From assembly GCF_001758785.1 (NCBI RefSeq), contig NZ_LROM01000060.1, forward strand, positions 1-64,000: DNA of 64,000 nt, written 5' to 3'. This DNA comes from Duganella phyllosphaerae (GTDB lineage Bacteria > Pseudomonadota > Gammaproteobacteria > Burkholderiales > Burkholderiaceae_D). The position numbers and the translations under genes are program-made. Of the stretch, positions 1 through 14,396 are shown in pieces (position 1 is the first letter of the stretch; each line of letters starts with the position of its first letter). The notes beneath the pieces are model-generated. The model saw only the letters and a list, made by a program, of their open reading frames with translations, was not told the origin of the DNA and did no database searches.

Positions 1-107
1 CCGTCAAGCTGATCAACCCGATCGCGATGGAAGAAGGTCTGCGCTTCGCTATCCGCGAAGGTGGCCGTACCGTTGGTGCAGGCGTCGTAGCAAAAATCAT
101 CGCCTAA
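1..107 (+). CDS. tuf: Elongation factor Tu, C-terminal end (partial)
   Basis: This is the last 34 codons of EF-Tu, the GTPase that brings aminoacyl-tRNA to the ribosome. The visible residues include the typical domain III ending ([19 protein letters not shown] then AKIIA and TAA). The frame begins at base 3 and the gene starts outside the window. The next gene is tRNA-Trp, the usual tuf-trpT-secE order of beta- and gammaproteobacteria. Confidence 0.97.
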
Positions 108-120
108 TTAGGATGGCGGA

Positions 121-152
121 TTGGCCACCAGGGGTGTCCCTGGTGGTATAAT
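121..152 (+). promoter_or_regulatory. Perfect hairpin abutting a consensus -10 upstream of trpT
   Basis: A perfect 9-bp inverted repeat (CCACCAGGG at 125-133, loop GTGT, CCCTGGTGG at 138-146) is followed at once by TATAAT (147-152), 27 bases before the tRNA. TTGGCC at 121-126 is a weak -35 with a 20-base gap, so the promoter may rely mainly on the -10. The hairpin has no U-tract. It may process or stabilise the tuf transcript end, or overlap the trpT-secE promoter as an operator. The promoter is inference; the palindrome and hexamer are directly visible. Confidence 0.55.
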
Positions 153-179
153 CGAAATCCTTTGTAAGTAGTACTCGGA

Positions 180-255
180 AGGGGCGTAGCTCAATTGGCA
201 GAGCGTCGGTCTCCAAAACCGAAGGTTGGGGGTTCGAGGCCCTCCGCCCCTGCCA
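180..255 (+). tRNA. trpT: tRNA-Trp (anticodon CCA)
   Basis: The 76-nt cloverleaf has acceptor stem AGGGGCG (180-186) pairing with CGCCCCT (245-251), discriminator G and an encoded CCA (253-255). The anticodon loop CTCCAAA gives anticodon CCA. The T-arm contains GGTTCGAGGCC. It lies between tuf and secE, the conserved place for trpT in related genomes, and is probably cotranscribed with secE, which begins 36 bases later. Confidence 0.97.
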
Positions 256-290
256 CCGAATCTGGTGCAGGGCACCGAAAGTAAAATACA

Positions 291-674
291 ATGTCTAATC
301 AATCCGTGCAGACCGTCAGCACGTCGAATGACAAGATTAAGGTTGCGCTGGCCATCGCCGTCGCAATCGCAGGTGTGGTCGGGTTTTATTACCTGTCGGA
401 CAAACCAGCTCTGGTGCGCGCGGGCGCACTTGTAGCTGGTTTGGCTTTTGCCGTTCTGCTCTTGTGGACTTCGTCGACTGGCCGTGATTTCCTGAACTTT
501 GCCCAAGAAGCCGTTCGCGAAACAAAAAAGGTCGTCTGGCCTACCCGTCGCGAAGCGATGCAGATCACCGGCATCGTGTTTGCCTTTGTTCTGGTCATGG
601 CGCTGTTCCTGTGGGGCACGGATAAGACGCTGGAATTCCTGTTATACGATCTCATTCTGGGCATACGAAAATAA
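291..674 (+). CDS. secE: Preprotein translocase subunit SecE
   Basis: SecE is the small essential inner-membrane subunit of the SecYEG channel. The 127-residue product has hydrophobic segments near residues 17-37 and 45-62, then the conserved amphipathic stretch with [13 protein letters not shown] (about residues 77-89) and a final membrane helix (about 95-115). A three-helix SecE is the usual proteobacterial form. It precedes nusG, whose ATG shares one base with the secE TAA, so the two are translationally coupled. Confidence 0.96.
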   Translation: MSNQSVQTVSTSNDKIKVALAIAVAIAGVVGFYYLSDKPALVRAGALVAGLAFAVLLLWTSSTGRDFLNFAQEAVRETKKVVWPTRREAMQITGIVFAFVLVMALFLWGTDKTLEFLLYDLILGIRK

Positions 675-1288
675 TGAGCGAAAATGTGCAAGAAGACGTG
701 CAAGGCGAAGTGCCTGCACAAGAAGCTGGCGCAGCGCCAATCAGCGTCCCAGTAAGCAACAAGCGCTGGTACGTTGTTCATGCGTATTCCGGTATGGAAA
801 AAAGCGTGCAGCGCGCGCTGACCGAGCGCGTAGAGCGCGCCGGCATGCAAGACCAGTTCGGCCAGATCCTGGTGCCAACTGAAGAAGTAGTCGAAGTGAA
901 AAACGGTCAAAAGTCCGTCACCGAGCGTCGTTTCTTCCCTGGCTACGTGCTGGTGGAAATGGAAATGACCGACGAAACCTGGCACCTGGTCAAAAACACC
1001 AGCAAGGTCACCGGTTTCATCGGCGGCAAATCGAACAAGCCGACCCCGATTCCTGCCCGCGAGATCGACAAGATCATGCAGCAGATGCAAGAAGGTGTCG
1101 AGAAGCCACGGCCAAAAGTGCTGTACGAAGTGGGCGAACAGGTCCGCATCAAGGATGGCCCGTTCACCGACTTCAACGGCAACGTCGAGGAAGTCAACTA
1201 CGAGAAATCGAAAGTGCGCGTCTCGGTCACCATCTTCGGCCGCGCAACTCCAGTCGAGCTCGAGTTCGGCCAGGTCGAAAAAGTATAA
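674..1288 (+). CDS. nusG: Transcription termination/antitermination factor NusG
   Basis: NusG binds the RNA polymerase clamp through its N-terminal NGN domain and Rho or ribosomal S10 through its KOW domain. The 204-residue protein has an acidic tail of about 25 residues, then the NGN domain starting at [17 protein letters not shown], a [10 protein letters not shown] strand, and the C-terminal KOW motif ([15 protein letters not shown]). The first 25 residues are longer than in E. coli but this is common in betaproteobacteria. The start overlaps the secE stop by one base. Confidence 0.97.
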   Translation: MSENVQEDVQGEVPAQEAGAAPISVPVSNKRWYVVHAYSGMEKSVQRALTERVERAGMQDQFGQILVPTEEVVEVKNGQKSVTERRFFPGYVLVEMEMTDETWHLVKNTSKVTGFIGGKSNKPTPIPAREIDKIMQQMQEGVEKPRPKVLYEVGEQVRIKDGPFTDFNGNVEEVNYEKSKVRVSVTIFGRATPVELEFGQVEKV

Positions 1289-1411
1289 GCAGCACCGTTC
1301 GCCAGAACGGGCGACGGTGTAAAAACCTGACAAATCTGGCAAAAGAGGAGCCCCGCATGCAGTTCAGCGCATCGCGGGGCGCTACTACTCATATCCAAGA
1401 CAGGAGCCATC
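1289..1411 (+). promoter_or_regulatory. rplK leader with two hairpins
   Basis: This 123-base spacer has two clear stem-loops. The first is CACCGTTCGCC (1293-1303) with GGCGACGGTG (1310-1319), ten pairs and one bulged T. The second is GCCCCGCATGC (1350-1360) with GCATCGCGGGGC (1369-1380), eleven pairs and one bulged C. The second ends 31 bases before rplK. In E. coli, L1 represses rplKA translation by binding this leader. One of these stems may be the L1 target, which is inference. The rplK ribosome site is AGGAG, 1402-1406. Confidence 0.5.
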
Positions 1412-1843
1412 ATGGCAAAGAAAATCATTGGTTTTATCAAGCTGCAAGTGCCAGCTGGTAAAGCAAACCCATCCCCACCGATCGGCCCAGCGCTGGGTCA
1501 GCGCGGTCTGAACATCATGGAATTCTGCAAGGCCTTCAATGCACAGACCCAAGGTCTGGAGCCAGGCATGCCGATTCCAGTCGTGATCACCGCGTTTGCT
1601 GACAAGTCCTTCACCTTCGTGATGAAGACGCCACCAGCAACGTTCCTGATCAAGAAACACGCTGGCATCACCAAAGGTTCGCCGAAGCCACATACCGACA
1701 AAGTCGGTACGCTGACCCGCGCCCAAGCTGAAGAAATCGCTAAATTGAAAACCCCAGATCTGACCGCTGCCGACATGGATGCTGCTGTACGCACCATCGC
1801 TGGTTCCGCACGTTCGATGGGCATCACGGTGGAAGGTCTGTAA
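1412..1843 (+). CDS. rplK: 50S ribosomal protein L11
   Basis: L11 binds the GTPase-associated region of 23S rRNA at the base of the L7/L12 stalk and is needed for RelA activation. The 143-residue length is typical. The N-terminal domain begins [21 protein letters not shown], with the proline-rich [13 protein letters not shown] hinge motif, and the C-terminal rRNA-binding domain ends with [10 protein letters not shown]. It forms the rplKA pair, with two bases between its stop and the rplA start. Confidence 0.98.
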   Translation: MAKKIIGFIKLQVPAGKANPSPPIGPALGQRGLNIMEFCKAFNAQTQGLEPGMPIPVVITAFADKSFTFVMKTPPATFLIKKHAGITKGSPKPHTDKVGTLTRAQAEEIAKLKTPDLTAADMDAAVRTIAGSARSMGITVEGL

Positions 1844-1845
1844 TC

Positions 1846-2541
1846 ATGGCAAAACTGTCCAAACGCGCAAAAGTTATCAAGTCGAAGATTGATAGCACCA
1901 AGTCCTACGGTTTCGACAATGCCGTCGCTCTGATCAAGGAACTGGCTACCGCCAAGTTCAATGAATCGATCGACGTGTCGGTACAACTGGGTGTGGATCC
2001 AAAGAAATCGGACCAGGTCGTTCGCGGTTCCGTCGTGCTGCCAGCTGGCACCGGCAAAACCGTTCGCGTAGCTGTGTTCGCTTCGGGCGAAAAAGCTGAA
2101 GCCGCTAAAGCAGCAGGCGCTGACGTTGTTGGTATGGAAGACCTGGCCGAGCGCGTCAAAGCCGGCGACATGCCTTTCGATATCGTCATCGCTTCGCCAG
2201 ACACCATGCGCATCGTTGGTACCCTGGGCCAGATCCTGGGCCCACGTGGCCTGATGCCTAACCCGAAAGTCGGCACCGTAACCCCTGACGTCGCTACCGC
2301 CGTGAAAAACGCGAAAGCCGGTCAAGTTCAGTACCGTACCGACAAAGCCGGTATCATCCACGCGACCATCGGCCGCAAATCGTTCGCTGATGCAGATCTG
2401 AAGAGCAACCTGGTTGCCCTGATCGACGCACTGAACAAAGCCAAGCCAGCATCGAGCAAGGGTGTTTACCTGCGCAAGGTATCGCTGTCGTCGACCATGG
2501 GCGCTGGCGTCCGTGTTGACCAGACTACCCTGGCTGCTTGA
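1846..2541 (+). CDS. rplA: 50S ribosomal protein L1
   Basis: L1 forms the mobile stalk near the E site and represses its own operon by binding the rplK leader. The 231 residues match the normal length. Diagnostic stretches are [23 protein letters not shown] (split by domain order), the [15 protein letters not shown] loop in the second domain, and a C-terminal [15 protein letters not shown]. The start codon follows the rplK stop by two bases. Confidence 0.98.
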   Translation: MAKLSKRAKVIKSKIDSTKSYGFDNAVALIKELATAKFNESIDVSVQLGVDPKKSDQVVRGSVVLPAGTGKTVRVAVFASGEKAEAAKAAGADVVGMEDLAERVKAGDMPFDIVIASPDTMRIVGTLGQILGPRGLMPNPKVGTVTPDVATAVKNAKAGQVQYRTDKAGIIHATIGRKSFADADLKSNLVALIDALNKAKPASSKGVYLRKVSLSSTMGAGVRVDQTTLAA

Positions 2542-2852
2542 TAAGCTGACACTTGGGTGTCAGGAGCGGATACGCGCAGCGTGTTCGGCCCTGATACCCA
2601 CTGACTAGATTAAGTCGCTGAGCTGAAAAGCTCGGCGCAGTTCTTTGGGATGGCTGCCATGCAAGTGGCAGTCGCAATCAAAGACCGTTGGGCCAGGTGC
2701 ATCAGGCAGGCATCCGGTTAATTGAGTTGTTTCACCCAACGCAGATGGTGTTCCCGACCAAGTTTTGCAGTCCATTGGACTCCTAACCTCGGACGCCGTT
2801 GTTCGAACCGATAACCGGCAATTGGGCTGGTTATCATTTAAGGAGATTGACC
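2542..2852 (+). promoter_or_regulatory. Long structured leader of rplJ (likely L10-L12 autoregulatory)
   Basis: A 311-base non-coding stretch separates rplA from rplJ. It has a perfect hairpin directly after rplA (CTGACAC 2546-2552, loop TTGG, GTGTCAG 2557-2563) and a second stem (CTGCCA 2654-2659 with TGGCAG 2666-2671). In many bacteria the mRNA upstream of rplJ binds the L10-L12 complex and mediates feedback. The position and length fit that leader, but I did not fold it fully. A possible promoter (TTCGGC, 16 bases, TAGATT near 2585-2612) is weak. The ribosome site AGGAG is at 2841-2845. Confidence 0.55.
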
Positions 2853-3389
2853 GTGGGTCTCAATCTGAATGACAAAAAGGCCGTCGTCGCCGAAGTTTCC
2901 GCAAAAGTAGCAACTGCGCAAACCATCGTCGTGGCCGAGTATCGTGGCATCCAGGTTGCTCACTTGACGCAACTCCGTGCCAAGGCGCGTGCTCAAGGCG
3001 TGTACCTGCGAGTGTTGAAAAACACCCTCGCTCGTCGCGCTGTCGAAGGCACGCAGTTCGCCTCGCTGGCAGACAGCATGACCGGTCCGCTGATCTATTC
3101 GATCTCGGACGACGCCGTTGCAGCAGCTAAAGTCATCGCTGACTTCGCTAAAACCAACGACAAACTGGTCATCACTGCCGGTAACTACGCAGGCAAGCAG
3201 CTGGATAAATCCGCTGTTGCCGCGTTGGCGAGCATTCCTAGCCGTGAAGTCCTCATCTCGCAGCTGTTGGGCGTTATGCTGGCTCCGGTATCGGGCTTCG
3301 CACGTGGTCTGGCTGCTCTGGCAGCGAAAAAATCCGAAGGTGCTCCTGCTGCTGAAGTTGCAGCAGAAGAAGCTCCTGCAGAAGCTTAA
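2853..3389 (+). CDS. rplJ: 50S ribosomal protein L10
   Basis: L10 anchors L7/L12 dimers to the ribosomal stalk and acts as translational repressor of its operon. The frame can be extended upstream to a TTG, but the GTG chosen here has AGGAG seven bases before it and gives the canonical N-terminus [18 protein letters not shown]. The protein is 178 residues long. The rRNA-binding part contains [19 protein letters not shown] and [10 protein letters not shown], and the C-terminal helix that binds L12 is Ala/Glu rich. Confidence 0.96.
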   Translation: MGLNLNDKKAVVAEVSAKVATAQTIVVAEYRGIQVAHLTQLRAKARAQGVYLRVLKNTLARRAVEGTQFASLADSMTGPLIYSISDDAVAAAKVIADFAKTNDKLVITAGNYAGKQLDKSAVAALASIPSREVLISQLLGVMLAPVSGFARGLAALAAKKSEGAPAAEVAAEEAPAEA

Positions 3390-3402
3390 TCAGCTGATGC
3401 AT

Positions 3403-3432
3403 CCCGGCCCAACGGCCGGGGCGGGTTTTTTT
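3403..3432 (+). terminator. Intrinsic-terminator-like hairpin between rplJ and rplL
   Basis: CCCGGCC (3403-3409), loop CAAC and GGCCGGG (3414-3420) form a perfect GC-rich stem. It is followed by GCGGG and seven T residues (3426-3432). This has all the parts of a Rho-independent terminator, although rplL needs several-fold more product than rplJ. It may be a partial attenuator, a processing or stability element, or be bypassed by antitermination. No convincing promoter is visible between it and rplL. Confidence 0.7.
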
Positions 3433-3481
3433 CAAGTAGCTATCTGATGTATTAAACGAATCAAAATTATTGGAGTTTCAA

Positions 3482-3853
3482 ATGGCAATTAGCAAAGACG
3501 ACATCCTGAACGCAGTGAGCGAAATGTCCGTAATGGACCTGAACGACCTGGTTAAGGCATTCGAAGAAAAATTCGGCGTTTCGGCCGCTGCAATGGCAGC
3601 TCCTGCTGCTGGCGGCGCTGCTGCAGCTGCTGTTGAAGAGCAGACCGAATTCAACCTGGTTCTGACCGAAATCGGCGCGAACAAAGTTGGCGTGATTAAA
3701 GCAGTTCGCGAAATCACCGGTCTGGGCCTGAAAGAAGCCAAAGACGTCGTTGACGGCGCACCAAAAACCGTTAAAGAAGCTCTGTCGAAAGCTGACGCTG
3801 AAGCCGCTAAGAAAAAGCTGGAAGAAGCTGGCGCCAAGGCCGAACTGAAGTAA
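3482..3853 (+). CDS. rplL: 50S ribosomal protein L7/L12
   Basis: L7/L12 is the multi-copy acidic stalk protein that recruits translation GTPases. The ATG chosen follows TTGGAG and yields [19 protein letters not shown]; an in-frame start four codons earlier lies over the ribosome site and is unlikely. The 123-residue product has the dimerising N-terminal helix, an Ala-rich hinge (about residues 37-52) and the C-terminal factor-binding domain with [20 protein letters not shown]. Confidence 0.97.
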   Translation: MAISKDDILNAVSEMSVMDLNDLVKAFEEKFGVSAAAMAAPAAGGAAAAAVEEQTEFNLVLTEIGANKVGVIKAVREITGLGLKEAKDVVDGAPKTVKEALSKADAEAAKKKLEEAGAKAELK

Positions 3854-3888
3854 TTCAAGCTGTATTGGCGGCTACCACTTAGCGCCAC

Positions 3889-3942
3889 GAGCCAAAGCTG
3901 CGGGATTTCTCTCTTTACCGGGGGAAATCCCGGCTTTGGCTC
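3889..3942 (+). promoter_or_regulatory. Long two-part hairpin in the rplL-rpoB spacer
   Basis: GAGCCAAAGC (3889-3898) pairs with GCTTTGGCTC (3933-3942), and inside it CGGGATTTC (3901-3909) pairs with GAAATCCCG (3924-3932). Together they make a 19-bp stem with only TG unpaired and a 14-base loop. In E. coli the rplL-rpoB spacer holds an attenuator and an RNase III cleavage site, and this long duplex fits the same use. The remaining spacer to rpoB (3943-4124) shows no gene. Confidence 0.7.
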
Positions 3943-4124
3943 CTTTGTCGTCTGTGTCGTATTTGTAACGTTGTCAAGACGTTGCAGTTCCAATTGATCC
4001 GCTGGAAATGGTAGAGATTTCAGGTTTCGTCTGTGTGACACGCAGCCGAGATTGTTGCTGAAGTGGCTGGCAGTGCACTGGCAAAACCTGAATTTTTTTC
4101 CTTTCTGTCACTCACGGAGTGTCC

Positions 4125-8234
<4,110 letters not shown>

Positions 8235-8240
8235 CACGAA

Positions 8241-8357
8241 GGGGCCGCGCAAACCTACTGCGCGACCAGCTATCGCCTTTCCGTTGCTCAGCGTACATGC
8301 GTACGCTTCCGCTACTCAAGACGATATCCGGCCGCTCGCTACGGTTTTCGCGGCCCC
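8241..8357 (+). repeat. Dispersed structured repeat, copy 1 (rpoB-rpoC spacer)
   Basis: This 117-bp element fills most of the rpoB-rpoC spacer. Its terminal arms are GGGGCCGCG (8241-8249) and CGCGGCCCC (8349-8357). The 91-bp core (8254-8344) matches the reverse complement of 14249-14339 without gaps, with 77 of 91 bases identical by hand alignment. The core centre is a perfect hairpin, AGCGTAC-ATGC-GTACGCT (8290-8307). Because it lies inside an operon it must be transcribed, so any RNA fold will form in the rpoBC mRNA. Confidence 0.85.
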
Positions 8358-8413
8358 CGAGACAGCACGGCCTTTTGGGCAATTTGAAGAATTCATCACC
8401 TCTGGAGTGATAC

Positions 8414-12646
<4,233 letters not shown>

Positions 12647-12668
12647 TTTAGCTTCCAGTCCTCCAAGA

Positions 12669-12694
12669 ACGGCGCCTGCGGGCGCCGTTTTTTT
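12669..12694 (+). terminator. Rho-independent terminator of the rpoBC operon
   Basis: ACGGCGCC (12669-12676), loop TGCG and GGCGCCGT (12681-12688) form an 8-bp perfect stem followed by a run of T to 12694. It begins 22 bases after the rpoC stop. Confidence 0.93.
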
Positions 12695-12755
12695 ATGCCT
12701 GCCACCTTTGTTTTGCGCTGCCAGCAACTGATTTATACATGCTAAGATCTGGCTC

Positions 12756-13364
12756 ATGATCGCTCAAGCCCTCTTCACTCCCGCCCAGCAGAAACTGCTG
12801 GGTTTGCTTTTTATACGCACCACCGACGGCTACCACCTCAACGAAATCATGCGCCTGACTGGCCTGGGCAGCGCCTCGGCCCAGCGCGAGTTGAAGCGCC
12901 TGCACGAGGCGGGCGTGATCGTCTCCGAGCGCATCGGCAACGTGCGTCGGTTCAAGCCGAACGTCGATTGCATGGTCTACGAAGAACTGACGAGCGTGGT
13001 GAGAAAGACGTTTGGCCTGGTCAGCGTGCTGAACTCGGCGCTGGCGCCGTTGCAGCGCGTGCTCAACGTGGCGTTCGTGTACGGCGCCACGGCCAAGGAG
13101 CACGAGGGCATGAACACGCCGGTGGAGTTGCTGCTGATCGGCGAGAACACCAGCTACGGCGAGCTGCTGTCGCGGCTGCCAGTGGCGGAGCGCTTGTTGC
13201 GCCGAAAAATCAATCCCAACCTGTACACGCTGCCGGACTTCAAGCGTCGCTTGCGCGAGCAGCAGGGGTTTATCTTGCAGGTGCTGCGGGAGCAGAAAAT
13301 TTATGTGCTCGGTGATGAGGCGGATCTGGAGAAAATTGTTGCCGAGGTGACTGCGGGTGATTAA
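12756..13364 (+). CDS. Winged-helix regulator with degenerate nucleotidyltransferase-like domain
   Basis: The 202-residue protein begins with an ArsR/MarR-like winged helix (about residues 8-70; NEIMRLTGLGSASAQRELKRL is the recognition part). The middle (about 100-130) resembles an MNT-type nucleotidyltransferase core, but the usual GS...SDxD signature reads GATAKEHEG and TPVELLLIG, so the catalytic aspartates appear to be absent. A charged C-terminal helical part follows. Similar wHTH-NTase proteins are annotated as transcriptional regulators. The gene stands alone after the rpoC terminator, and its target is unknown. Confidence 0.6.
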   Translation: MIAQALFTPAQQKLLGLLFIRTTDGYHLNEIMRLTGLGSASAQRELKRLHEAGVIVSERIGNVRRFKPNVDCMVYEELTSVVRKTFGLVSVLNSALAPLQRVLNVAFVYGATAKEHEGMNTPVELLLIGENTSYGELLSRLPVAERLLRRKINPNLYTLPDFKRRLREQQGFILQVLREQKIYVLGDEADLEKIVAEVTAGD

Positions 13365-13424
13365 AAAGTTCACCGCATGGCCTGGATTTGTACCGAAATG
13401 AGTAAATTTCGCCCTTGAGCTTGC

Positions 13425-13453
13425 TTGACCGCCGTTTCGCTCACGTGGAGAAT
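13425..13453 (+). promoter_or_regulatory. Possible sigma70 promoter of the small membrane cassette
   Basis: TTGACC (13425-13430), a 17-base spacer and GAGAAT (13448-13453) lie 44 bases upstream of the TTG start of the membrane protein. The -35 matches five of six consensus bases and the -10 four of six. The rest of the 133-base spacer after the regulator gene shows nothing else. Confidence 0.4.
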
Positions 13454-13497
13454 ACAAAGGGCTGAAGGTTTTCAGATGACGCCTTTCAGGAGTTATC

Positions 13498-14064
13498 TTG
13501 GAAATTCAACATGTCTACTGGTTGCCGAGCTTTGGTTGGTTCGCAATCAACATTATTATTCCCGTGATCGGCCCGTTATTCCTGCTTTGGCTGGTTGGCA
13601 TTCCACCGTCCACTGCACCGTTGGCAACCAACAATGTTGTCAAGTCGATTGGGAAGGGCGAATTGTTGTGGGCCGTGATGGGGATGGCTGCTGCCACCTG
13701 TTATGAACTTGTCTCCCTACAGGAGATAAAGACGATCAAGGTGTGGTCTAGCCCGATATGGGTTGCTTTCGGTATTCACATCTTGTTGATCGTGGTATCG
13801 GTATTTATCGTTGGGCTCAATTCCCTCGATCTGCCAACTGGACATGTATTTCGTTATCCTCATATCAGGGATATGCGTATTTTTGCCGGCTCTATCTTGT
13901 CTATGGTAGTTGTGATTGTGACTTACTCGGCGACCCACGCAACCCTCGTCGACCAAGAGCATAAGAGGGCGGCCGTCGACAGGCAAGCGATGCGGGACCG
14001 CTTGGAACACTGTCTGCTAGATGCCCAGCAACGCGACACGAACTGTTTGAAGGAAATAAAATGA
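13498..14064 (+). CDS. Four-helix membrane protein of unknown function
   Basis: I do not recognise this 188-residue protein. It has four hydrophobic helices, around residues 10-33, 58-76, 85-107 and 123-146, and then a charged cytoplasmic-type tail (DQEHKRAAVDRQAMRDRL) with two cysteines. The TTG start is supported by CAGGAG five bases before it; no in-frame ATG is near. Base composition is clearly lower in GC than the neighbouring genes, with many A/T third positions, which suggests recent transfer. Its TGA overlaps the ATG of the 44-codon gene that follows, so they form a unit. Confidence 0.7.
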   Translation: MEIQHVYWLPSFGWFAINIIIPVIGPLFLLWLVGIPPSTAPLATNNVVKSIGKGELLWAVMGMAAATCYELVSLQEIKTIKVWSSPIWVAFGIHILLIVVSVFIVGLNSLDLPTGHVFRYPHIRDMRIFAGSILSMVVVIVTYSATHATLVDQEHKRAAVDRQAMRDRLEHCLLDAQQRDTNCLKEIK

Positions 14065-14195
14065 GCGGATTAATAGCAAAACTGGAGACCGATCTGGCTG
14101 CACGTGTCCTTGCCGGAAAGATCCTTTCCGGCATACTTGGCGTGGTCTCAATTGCGGCTGCAGTAGCGACGGCTTATCTTTCCTGGAGCTTGTAA
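14061..14195 (+). CDS. 44-residue single-span membrane peptide
   Basis: The ATG overlaps the stop of the upstream membrane-protein gene (ATGA), which indicates translational coupling. The peptide has a short polar start (SGLIAKLETDLAARVLAG) and one hydrophobic helix of about 20 residues rich in Ala, Val and Ile, ending SWSL. AAGGAAA lies 4-10 bases before the ATG and could act as ribosome site. I know no family for it. Size and layout resemble small subunits, toxin-like peptides or holin partners, but none of these can be chosen from sequence alone. Confidence 0.55.
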   Translation: MSGLIAKLETDLAARVLAGKILSGILGVVSIAAAVATAYLSWSL

Positions 14196-14233
14196 GCGCG
14201 TTCACTGCGCCTTGCATTTGCCCGACCGGTCAA

Positions 14234-14354
14234 GGGGACCTCGAAAAACCGTAGCGAGCGGTTCGTTATCGGCGCGAGTAGCGCAAGCGTACGGCTGTAC
14301 GCTGAGCAACGGAGCGGCGATAGCGGATCGCGCAGTAGGTTTTTCGAGGTTCCC
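14234..14354 (-). repeat. Dispersed structured repeat, copy 2
   Basis: This is the inverted second copy of the element at 8241-8357. The arms here are GGGGACCTCGAAAAA (14234-14248) and TTTTTCGAGGTTCCC (14340-14354), which pair at all 15 positions with one G-U. The 91-bp core (14249-14339) retains the central AGCGTAC/GTACGCT hairpin. The arms differ from copy 1 but stay self-complementary. It sits between the small membrane cassette and the convergent DUF885 gene, where it may serve as a bidirectional terminator-like structure. Confidence 0.85.
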
Positions 14355-14396
14355 TCAAGTCGCCCCAGGATATCCGCTTCCATCACGGCCTATTGA

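Noticed and set aside
8241-8357. rpoB-rpoC spacer element as a small protein gene or terminator
   Set aside because: The available frame has no ribosome site, and there is no T-run after the terminal stem. The shared core with 14249-14339 explains it as a repeat.
13425-13706. A 93-codon frame overlapping the four-helix membrane protein
   Set aside because: It has no ribosome site and no domain-like pattern, while the overlapping frame has four regular membrane helices and a good ribosome site.
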